NCBI GenBank assembly: GCA_023151335.1
Contig: JAKLJF010000406.1
Span: forward strand, 1-5,209
Source: Thermoanaerobaculia bacterium
GTDB taxonomy: Bacteria > Bacteroidota > Bacteroidia > Chitinophagales > Saprospiraceae
Direction: 5' to 3'
Length of the DNA: 5,209 nt
Positions 1 through 5,209 of the stretch are shown piece after piece; position 1 is the stretch's first letter; each line of letters begins with the position of its first letter. The notes under the pieces were generated by a model. That model was not told the origin of the DNA, did not search any database, and saw only the letters and a program-made list of their open reading frames with translations. The translations under genes and the position numbers were made by a program.

Positions 1-88
1 TCAGGCGATTCAGTACGGAGAAAAAATACGAGAGGATAACCAGCCCGCAAACCGCAAACAGAATGGAATAGGTTGAAATGTCCTGCAT
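1..88 (-). CDS. N-terminus of a membrane protein, possibly a cation:proton antiporter (partial)
   Basis: Read on the minus strand from an ATG at 88-86, 29 codons are open to the window edge. The protein begins MQDISTYSILF, and about 18 hydrophobic residues follow (roughly residues 8-25, including AVCGLVILSYFF), then SVLNRL. A very short polar N-terminus leading straight into a membrane helix that ends in a basic residue is what the first helix of a polytopic transporter looks like. The pattern resembles starts of Bacteroidota cation:proton antiporters (CPA-type), where a similar helix precedes a conserved 'IPSVLLLL'-like stretch; that stretch would lie outside the window. ATG is the only standard start in this frame before the upstream in-frame stop. 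The gene is divergent from the glycoside hydrolase gene, with 116 bp between starts. That this is a real membrane-protein start is fairly likely; the antiporter assignment is a guess from 29 residues. Confidence 0.6.
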   Translation of the reverse strand, partial: MQDISTYSILFAVCGLVILSYFFSVLNRL

Positions 89-172
89 TTGCGCGAAGAT
101 AAAAAACCGCTCAAAAACAACCCGCGAAACACAAAACTTGACCGGTTTTCTGCTTCCCTGTCCCGGATAACC

Positions 173-189
173 ATTTCATTTGTTGAAAT
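173..189. promoter_or_regulatory. Inverted repeat in the divergent spacer, just upstream of the glycoside hydrolase gene
   Basis: ATTTCA (173-178) and TGAAAT (184-189) form a perfect 6-bp inverted repeat with a 5-base spacer. It ends 15 bases before the start codon and is followed directly by a T-rich tract (190-200). It sits in the only non-coding spacer between two divergent genes (89-204), so it could be a small operator. The stem is A/T-rich and short, so it would make a poor terminator, and chance in an A/T-rich leader is a real alternative. Nearby TTCATTTG (175-182) matches five of the six fixed bases of the Bacteroidota -7 element TAnnTTTG, but I see no well-spaced -33 TTG. I find nothing else clear in the spacer. 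Confidence 0.25.
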
Positions 190-204
190 TTTTATTTTTT
201 AGGT

Positions 205-1563
205 ATGACTGATCTTCCGCCACATTTCGACGACGCTGCAACGGAAAACCTGGTTGCAGCCGCCAAAAATGTCCTGAAAAACAACATGCTCGGCGCCTTT
301 ACCAAACCGGCGCCATCCTTATACCCCCACCAGTGGAACTGGGACGCCGGCTTTATCGCGCTGGGCTACGCGCGCTCCGATTTTCGCCAGGCCTGTTCCG
401 AACTCACGGCGCTTTTTCGCGGGCAGTGGGCCAACGGCATGGCGCCGCAGATCGTATTCTCCGTTAAAAATTCGGGCAAATATTTCCCCGGTTATTTTTT
501 CTGGGATACCCGCGGCGTACCGGAGAAACCCCGCAATGTGCGTACTTCGGGTATTACCATGCCGCCGGTGCACGGGTTTGTTTTAAACCGCCTGTTACAA
601 CTGACGCCGGATACAAAGGTTTACCGGCCGTTTTTCCGGCGCATGTTCGACCGCATTTTGTTGCTCCATCAGTATTGCTATCAATTCCGCGACCCCGGCC
701 GGGAAGGGCTGGCGTTCATTTGTCATCCCTGGGAATCAGGCATGGACAATCTGCCTACCTGGGAAGACGTATTTACGCGGATACACTTCAACGCTTCGGA
801 GTTGCCGCCCTACGAACGCCGCGACCTGGACCACGTGGACGCCCCCTACCGCCCCCGAAAAGAAAGCTACGACCGGTATATTTATCTGGTTAACCTGTTG
901 CGGCAGCGGCGTTACCGCGAGCCGGAAATCTGGAAAAATTATCCGTTTCAGGTGCAGGAGCCGATGTTCAACGCCATACTCAACCACAGCAACGAGGGAC
1001 TTATCGAACTTGGCGGCTGGCTGCGCCGCGATACCGGCCGTATCCGCGAATGGCTGACACAAACCAACCGCGCGCTCAACAACACCCTGTGGGACGACCG
1101 GCGCGGCATTTACGTATCCTACGACCGCGTACATCGCCGCCGTTTGCCGGAAGTCACCGCCGGCGGCCTGATTCCCCTGCTGTGCGGAGCGCCTGCCGCG
1201 GAACAGGCAGCACGAATGACGGCCTTGTTGCATAGTCCGTCTTTCACCGGCACGCCGGAAAATCCGGCCTGGCTGTGCCCATCCACGGCACTCGACGAGC
1301 CGGGGTTCGACGCCCGACGCTACTGGCGCGGACCGGTATGGATCAATATGAACTGGATGTTGTACCACGGATTGAACCGCTACGGTCAAACAGATCAGGC
1401 CGCGCAACTGCGTTCCGAATCCCTTGAACTGGTGGGGAAATACGGTTTTTGGGAATACTACAACCCCTGGAAAAAACTGCCGGCAACGGAAACAACGGGC
1501 GGACATGGTACGAACCGGTTTTCCTGGACGGCGGCGCTGACATTGGACTGGCTGGGGAGGTAA
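205..1563 (+). CDS. GH63-type glycoside hydrolase, mannosylglycerate hydrolase-like
   Basis: A 452-residue (alpha/alpha)6-barrel glycosidase of the GH63/MGH1-like group, which includes bacterial enzymes that hydrolyse mannosylglycerate or glucosylglycerate with inversion of configuration. Landmarks in order are YPHQWNWDAGF (40-50, substrate-pocket segment), HPWESGMDN (174-182), YWRGPVWINMNW (373-384), FWEYYNP (415-421) and GGHGTNRFSWTAAL (432-445). By analogy with Thermus mannosylglycerate hydrolase, Asp181 in SGMDN is the likely general acid and Glu417 in FWEYYNP the likely base; their positions nearly coincide with those in that enzyme. The length matches the compact single-domain bacterial members. 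There is no signal peptide, so it should act in the cytosol on a small imported or endogenous glycoside. The ATG at 205 follows a T-rich leader with no usable ribosome binding site, and the N-terminal helix begins soon after it. The transporter gene follows after 51 bp on the same strand. Fold and family are confident; substrate is not, and a trehalose- or glucoside-type substrate remains possible. Confidence 0.88.
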   Translation: MTDLPPHFDDAATENLVAAAKNVLKNNMLGAFTKPAPSLYPHQWNWDAGFIALGYARSDFRQACSELTALFRGQWANGMAPQIVFSVKNSGKYFPGYFFWDTRGVPEKPRNVRTSGITMPPVHGFVLNRLLQLTPDTKVYRPFFRRMFDRILLLHQYCYQFRDPGREGLAFICHPWESGMDNLPTWEDVFTRIHFNASELPPYERRDLDHVDAPYRPRKESYDRYIYLVNLLRQRRYREPEIWKNYPFQVQEPMFNAILNHSNEGLIELGGWLRRDTGRIREWLTQTNRALNNTLWDDRRGIYVSYDRVHRRRLPEVTAGGLIPLLCGAPAAEQAARMTALLHSPSFTGTPENPAWLCPSTALDEPGFDARRYWRGPVWINMNWMLYHGLNRYGQTDQAAQLRSESLELVGKYGFWEYYNPWKKLPATETTGGHGTNRFSWTAALTLDWLGR

Positions 1564-1614
1564 TTATTTTAAAAGATCAAACCCGTATGTTTGGCGCACA
1601 AAAACGCCGCCGCC

Positions 1615-3255
1615 ATGCAACACACCGCCACCACCGAAGAAGCGCTGCTCTACCTCTTTCTCGCCGTCGCGTTGGGGTCATTCGTCGGCAATTTCAAATG
1701 GCGCGGCAACAGCCTGGGCGTAGCGGCTATCCTGTTTGTCGGCCTGGCCATCGGTGCGGCAAAGCCGGAGGTGCGGATACCCGATGTGATCAAACTGCTG
1801 GGCCTGGCTATTTTTGTGTACAGTATCGGACTGAGTTCTGGGCCGGCGTTTTTCCATTCCTTCAAAAACCGCGGGGCATCCAACCTCCTGCTCGCGGTTC
1901 TGGTGCTGAGTTTGCTGTCGGTATTCATCGGCGCCCTTTCCTTTGTCTTCGGCTTCGATGCCTCGGGGGCAGCGGGCATGCTGGCTGGCATCACCACCAA
2001 CACGCCAGCCCTCGCCGGCCTGCTCGACGCCATTCAGGCCCATCCCGGCGCTGAAAATGATCTGATGTCGAACAACGCCGTGGTCGGGTATTCCATTTCC
2101 TATCCGATGGGCGTGCTGGGACTGATGATCGCGGTGGCCCTTATGCGCCGGCTGCTCCGGGTGGACTATGCCGCGGAGGCCTCGGCCCTGAGCCGCGAAT
2201 TCCCCACCGGACAACCTATTATTCACCAGACATTTTCCATCGCCAACCCTGCCGTCACCGGCATCACGCTGCGCGAGTTAAAAAAACAACACCAGTTGCA
2301 CGTGATCTTCGGGCGGATGCGCCGCGGGGGGAACGACTCCCTTTGTCATTGGGAAACCACATTCCGGGCAGGCGACCTGGTGGCCGTCACCGGCCATTCG
2401 GAAGAAGTGGCGCGGGCCGGCGCCATACTCGGCCAAGCCGCCGATGAAGACCTCACCGGCTACCACAAGGTGTTTGCTATGCGGCGTATGTTCGTTTCCA
2501 ACCCCAGGGTGGCCGGCAAAACCATTGCCACCCTCAACCTGGCCGAGCTGTACCCCGTGGTGCTCACCCGCATCCGGCACGGCGACACCGACATGCTGGT
2601 GGGCTCCGATACGGTACTCGAACTCGGCGACCGCATTCGCGTGCTGGCCCGGGAAGAGGACATGAAACATATCGAAAAGATCTTCGGCGACTCCTACGAA
2701 CAACTCAGCCATATCGACCTGCTTTCCTTCGGCCTGGGTATGGGGCTCGGTATCCTGATCGGTTCCATCCAGATGACCCTGCCCGGCGGCATATTATTCA
2801 GCCTCGGTTTTGCAGGGGGCCCACTGGTAGCCGGCCTGGCACTGTCGTATATCCGCCGCTCCGGCCCCATCCTCTGGACGCTGCCGTATTCAGCCAATCT
2901 TACCCTGCGTCAACTCGGACTCATCCTCATGCTGGCCGCCATCGGCATCAATTCAGGCGCCGCTTTTTTGTCCACCATGCTCAGCCCCGTGGGTCCGCTG
3001 ATGTTTCTTTCTTCCGCCATTGTCAGCATAGCAGGCAGCATTCTGATCCTGTGGGCCGGATATAAACTGATGCGTATACCATACGGATTGCTGACGGGTA
3101 TGATCAGCCATCACCCGGCCAACCTGGATTTTGCCAACAACCAGGCCGGCAATAAAATCCCGACCTACGGATACGCCCTGGTATATCCGCTGCTGCTCAT
3201 CGGGAAAATTGTGTTTGTGCAGTTGTTGTGGCAGTTGATGAAAATGTATCCTTAA
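1615..3255 (+). CDS. Putative transporter, AspT/YidE/YbjL family, with two TrkA-C domains
   Basis: A 546-residue inner-membrane protein with the family's duplicated plan: membrane half, two cytosolic TrkA-C (RCK_C) domains, membrane half. The first half has hydrophobic helices from about residue 10 to 182 and the signature TTNTPALAG (127-135). The RCK_C domains lie at about 206-272 and 283-360; each has a beta-rich core ending in a GD-containing segment (AGDLVAVTG and LGDRIRVLA). The second half carries GGPLVAGLALS, ANLTLRQLG and GINSG, typical of this family. Its second copy of the TNTPAL-type motif has become HHPANLDFANNQ (499-510). Length matches E. coli YidE (about 550). AspT is an aspartate:alanine antiporter, but most relatives have no known substrate, so none is assigned; the RCK_C domains suggest gating by a small ligand. 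I chose ATG at 1615 because its N-terminus aligns in length with YidE; an in-frame TTG at 1591 would add eight residues. It is probably co-transcribed with the flanking plus-strand genes. Confidence 0.88.
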   Translation: MQHTATTEEALLYLFLAVALGSFVGNFKWRGNSLGVAAILFVGLAIGAAKPEVRIPDVIKLLGLAIFVYSIGLSSGPAFFHSFKNRGASNLLLAVLVLSLLSVFIGALSFVFGFDASGAAGMLAGITTNTPALAGLLDAIQAHPGAENDLMSNNAVVGYSISYPMGVLGLMIAVALMRRLLRVDYAAEASALSREFPTGQPIIHQTFSIANPAVTGITLRELKKQHQLHVIFGRMRRGGNDSLCHWETTFRAGDLVAVTGHSEEVARAGAILGQAADEDLTGYHKVFAMRRMFVSNPRVAGKTIATLNLAELYPVVLTRIRHGDTDMLVGSDTVLELGDRIRVLAREEDMKHIEKIFGDSYEQLSHIDLLSFGLGMGLGILIGSIQMTLPGGILFSLGFAGGPLVAGLALSYIRRSGPILWTLPYSANLTLRQLGLILMLAAIGINSGAAFLSTMLSPVGPLMFLSSAIVSIAGSILILWAGYKLMRIPYGLLTGMISHHPANLDFANNQAGNKIPTYGYALVYPLLLIGKIVFVQLLWQLMKMYP

Positions 3256-3276
3256 ATCAAACGAAACGAAGTAAAA

Positions 3277-4068
3277 ATGCCGGAACAATCGGAAGAAGCC
3301 CGCATTGAAGCGGAAGTGCAAAAACGGCTGGAAGCCATCGTCGCTGAACAGCAAAAACAATTCGCCGCCATCATGGAAACGGCGATGAAAAATGCGCAAA
3401 AAGGTCTTGATAAAGCCAACGCCGCCCTCGCCAGGGAGCAGAAAAAACTCGAAGCCGAACTCGACCGCGCGCGCGAACTGCGCCGTAAAGCCGAACTGGA
3501 AGGCGAAAAAATGGCCGGCGAAGCCTACGAAAAACACCGCCTTCAGTACGACGAAGCCGCCAAAATAAAAGTGTTGCGCGATCTCGCCCGGCGGCACATC
3601 GAAGCAGGCAAGCCGAACAGCGAAATTGCCGATTGGCTCGGCGTGGAGCAAGATTTCGTGGAAAATATCCGTGTCGTGGTGGAACGCGTTGAAAAATTTT
3701 ACGCCGGCAGGCAGCCGAAACGAACCATTCCGGCCGGCAACCCCAGGGTCAGTTTTCAGGATTACGGACGCGGCGGCACCGTGTTTTTCGAAAGCAGCGA
3801 CGCAAAATTCGAGATGTGGTGGGAAATGGGCATCAACGCCCTCGCCATCGTCGATATCCCGCCGCCCGACCGCTGGGAGGCGCGCACGGGATTGCCGCTT
3901 GCCCGGCGGGACGAAATTCTGCATTTCATCGGGGCAGAAATCGTGGCCAGGCAGACTGTCAGCGGCGGTTCCTTCGTCGTGGGCGAAAATGTACTGACGA
4001 TATATGCCAACGCCGAGGGGGGAGGAACGCCGGTCAAGGCACATTCACCGCCGCCGCCATCTGCGTGA
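3277..4068 (+). CDS. Hypothetical coiled-coil protein with HTH-like segment and unknown C-terminal domain
   Basis: I do not recognise this 263-residue protein. Residues about 5-98 are rich in Glu, Lys, Ala, Arg and Gln with heptad-like spacing and read as a long helical coiled coil. Residues about 95-140 include LARRHIEAGKPNSEIADWLGV (two helices with a turn), an HTH-like pattern also found at the C-terminus of Rpn/PD-(D/E)XK transposase-like proteins; here no nuclease domain precedes it. After a basic linker (QPKRT), residues about 155-243 form a separate globular domain with FEMWWEMG, ALAIVDIPPPDRW, TGLPLARRDEIL and GENVLTIY. The last 20 or so residues are low complexity (AEGGGTPVKAHSPPPPSA). 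There is no signal peptide or membrane helix, so it is probably cytosolic. ATG 3277 lies 21 bp after the transporter stop, behind an A-rich leader, which suggests co-transcription. Its 3' end overlaps the convergent ppk2 gene. Composition and a long open frame support a real gene; function is unknown. Confidence 0.8.
   Translation: MPEQSEEARIEAEVQKRLEAIVAEQQKQFAAIMETAMKNAQKGLDKANAALAREQKKLEAELDRARELRRKAELEGEKMAGEAYEKHRLQYDEAAKIKVLRDLARRHIEAGKPNSEIADWLGVEQDFVENIRVVVERVEKFYAGRQPKRTIPAGNPRVSFQDYGRGGTVFFESSDAKFEMWWEMGINALAIVDIPPPDRWEARTGLPLARRDEILHFIGAEIVARQTVSGGSFVVGENVLTIYANAEGGGTPVKAHSPPPPSA
4034..4068. other. Tail-to-tail overlap of two convergent genes
   Basis: The stop of the plus-strand coiled-coil gene (TGA, 4066-4068) lies inside the minus-strand ppk2 gene, whose own stop (TGA, read from TCA at 4034-4036) lies inside the plus-strand gene. 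The 35 shared bases include a CCG/GCC trinucleotide run (about 4048-4058) that encodes the Pro-rich tail on one strand and the Ala run in MAAAV on the other. There is no intergenic space for a bidirectional terminator, and I see no strong hairpin plus T-tract on either side, so the two transcripts are expected to overlap at their 3' ends. Confidence 0.8.
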
Positions 4069-5182
4069 TCAGCAGGTTCTCCCCTTTTTCGTAGATCACA
4101 TTGGAGCGCCCCACGATCAGGGGATCGAGGCGGCCGATTTGTTTGGCGTCTTTATTGTCGTAGGGAATTTTGTGCAGCAAATAGCGCATGGCGTTGAGGC
4201 GCGCGCGTTTTTTACAATTGGATTTCACCACGATCCAGGGGGCATCGGAGGTATCGGTAAAGAAAAACATGTTTTCTTTGGTCGAGGTGTAGTCGTCCCA
4301 CTTGTCGAGGGAAGCGCGGTCGATGGGGGAGAGTTTCCACTGCTTGAGCGGGTGGGTTTCGCGTTCCTTGAAACGCCGCCTTTGCTCGTCGCGGCTGACC
4401 GAAAACCAGAACTTGATCAGGATGATCCCGCTGCGCACGAGGTTGCGCTCGAATTCGGGCACCTGCCGCATGAATTCGTTGTATTCTTCCCTGGTGCAAA
4501 AACCCATTACGTTTTCCACGCCGGCCCGGTTGTACCAGGAGCGGTCGAACAGCACGATCTCTCCGAAAGAGGGCAGGTGACGCACATACCGCTGAAAGTA
4601 CCATTGCCCGCGTTCCTCCTCGGTGGGTTTTTCCAGGGCCACTACACGCGCACCGCGCGGGTTGAGGTGTTCCATCACGCGCTTGATGGCGCCGCCTTTG
4701 CCGGCAGCGTCGCGACCTTCAAACAAAATGATGATACGATTGCCCGTTTTTTTCGTCCAGGCCTGCAGTTTGAGCAACTCTACCTGAAGGTCGTACTTCT
4801 GCGCCTCATAGTTCTTGCGCGACATGAGGTTTTTGTACGGATAACCGCCTTCGCGCCAATCGGTGGCCAACTCTTCGTCGGGGTTGCCTTTGGCGTTTTT
4901 TCTCGCCTTTTTTTCTTCCACCAGGATTTGCAGCAGCAGCTTGCGTTCTTCTGAAGGAAAATTGTTGAGATAGGCTTCCGCTACTTTGCGTTTTTCCTCT
5001 TTGGATACGCCTTCCAGGTGGTCGGCCAGCACCGTTGCTTCGTGGTTGATCTTTTTTCTGATCCGCTTGTTCACCGTCCGCACACGGGCTTCCTCGGCCG
5101 TTTCGCCCCCCGTCAGGTCGCCTTGTTTCACTTCGCGGGTAGGGTCTTTCAGGGCGGCAGTTTCGTCAATACGATTTGACAT
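4034..5182 (-). CDS. ppk2: Polyphosphate kinase 2, class I (PPK2)
   Basis: A 382-residue polyphosphate kinase 2. It transfers phosphate between inorganic polyphosphate and nucleoside diphosphates in the cytosol; class I members mainly use ADP or GDP to make ATP or GTP. The core runs from about residue 113 to 345. Visible motifs are Walker A EGRDAAGKGG (155-164, Lys162), Walker B DRSWYNRAGVE (213-223, Asp213), and the lid region FKERETHPLKQWKLSP (271-286). The segments GQWYFQRYVRHLP and PEFERNLVRSGI are also typical of class I, and the whole core resembles Sinorhizobium SMc02148. The first 110 or so residues are an extension rich in Lys, Glu and Arg (NKRIRKKIN, SKEEKRKVAEA), probably helical and longer than in compact class I enzymes. 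After the core comes a tail (GRLDPLIVGRSNVIYEKGE) and a short end lying over the convergent gene. The ATG at 5182 is preceded by an A-rich leader; it is the first ATG of the frame and no stronger internal start is seen, although a later start within the extension cannot be excluded. Confidence 0.95.
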   Translation of the reverse strand: MSNRIDETAALKDPTREVKQGDLTGGETAEEARVRTVNKRIRKKINHEATVLADHLEGVSKEEKRKVAEAYLNNFPSEERKLLLQILVEEKKARKNAKGNPDEELATDWREGGYPYKNLMSRKNYEAQKYDLQVELLKLQAWTKKTGNRIIILFEGRDAAGKGGAIKRVMEHLNPRGARVVALEKPTEEERGQWYFQRYVRHLPSFGEIVLFDRSWYNRAGVENVMGFCTREEYNEFMRQVPEFERNLVRSGIILIKFWFSVSRDEQRRRFKERETHPLKQWKLSPIDRASLDKWDDYTSTKENMFFFTDTSDAPWIVVKSNCKKRARLNAMRYLLHKIPYDNKDAKQIGRLDPLIVGRSNVIYEKGENLLITQMAAAVNVP

Positions 5183-5209
5183 TCGTTTTTTTATTTTTGT
5201 ATTAATACC
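5183..5209 (-). promoter_or_regulatory. A-rich leader of ppk2 with a 10-bp palindrome
   Basis: On the minus strand the bases just before the ppk2 ATG are AAAAATAAAAAAACGA, a purine/A-rich leader of the kind used by Bacteroidota in place of a Shine-Dalgarno site. Upstream of it, 5199-5208 reads GTATTAATAC, a perfect 10-bp palindrome with its centre about 21 bases from the start codon. It could be a small operator or part of the promoter, but the window ends one base later, so no promoter can be defined and chance in A/T-rich DNA is possible. Confidence 0.3.

Noticed and set aside
76..90. AAATG-N5-CATTT inverted repeat over the left-edge gene start
   Set aside because: A five-base stem inside coding sequence is expected by chance; no supporting context.
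736..1506. Minus-strand open frame of 256 codons opposite the glycoside hydrolase
   Set aside because: The plus strand carries all GH63-type motifs across this region; the antisense frame has no recognisable domain and reflects GC-rich codon bias.
1593..1608. GGCG/CGCC hairpin between the hydrolase and transporter genes as a terminator
   Set aside because: The stem is only four base pairs with an eight-base loop and no following T-tract, so it cannot be called a terminator.
1449..2054. Plus-strand open frame of 201 codons bridging the hydrolase end and transporter start
   Set aside because: It overlaps both real genes out of frame and gives an Arg/His/Pro-rich product with no family features.
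2953..4044. Minus-strand open frame of 363 codons opposite the coiled-coil gene and the transporter end
   Set aside because: Its Phe/His-rich composition is the mirror of the Glu/Lys-rich codons on the plus strand, it shows no family motif, and it spans two well-supported genes.
4084..4088. T-tract after the coiled-coil gene as an intrinsic terminator
   Set aside because: Five T with no stable stem upstream, and the bases encode the conserved EKGE part of PPK2 on the other strand.
4004..4954. Plus-strand open frame of 316 codons opposite ppk2
   Set aside because: It is the antisense of the strongly recognised PPK2 sequence; the product is an unstructured-looking Phe/Val/Gly/His-rich string with no motif.

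Overview
This 5.2 kb window contains three genes in a row on the plus strand, flanked by two minus-strand genes: a partial one at the left edge and a convergent one at the right. Coding density is very high. Coding DNA is moderately GC-rich, while the leaders in front of starts are markedly A/T-rich and lack Shine-Dalgarno sequences. That start context and the general look of the proteins suggest a member of the Bacteroidota, perhaps of the Saprospiria/Lewinella type. This is inference, because the window has no rRNA or other taxonomic marker.

Layout. Positions 1-88 (minus) hold the first 29 codons of a membrane protein that runs off the left edge; its start resembles cation:proton antiporters. 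A 116-bp divergent spacer (89-204) follows, containing a short inverted repeat and a T-rich leader. Positions 205-1563 (plus) encode a cytosolic (alpha/alpha)6-barrel glycoside hydrolase of the GH63/mannosylglycerate-hydrolase-like group with both expected catalytic acids. Positions 1615-3255 (plus) encode a putative transporter of the AspT/YidE/YbjL family with two central TrkA-C (RCK_C) domains. Positions 3277-4068 (plus) encode a 263-residue protein with a coiled coil, an HTH-like segment and an unrecognised C-terminal domain. Positions 4034-5182 (minus) encode a class I polyphosphate kinase 2 (PPK2), whose 3' end overlaps the previous gene tail to tail by 35 bp.

How the genes may work together. 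The three plus-strand genes have gaps of 51 and 21 bp and no visible terminator between them, so they may be co-transcribed. A glycosidase related to compatible-solute hydrolases, beside a TrkA-C-regulated transporter and possibly an ion antiporter, hints at osmolyte or ion homeostasis, but this rests on gene adjacency alone. The PPK2 gene is a separate transcription unit for polyphosphate/nucleotide phosphate exchange.

I see no mobile element, CRISPR array, tRNA, rRNA or phage gene. The least explained item is the coiled-coil gene together with its low-complexity tail over the convergent overlap. I do not find clear evidence for a new multi-gene system.
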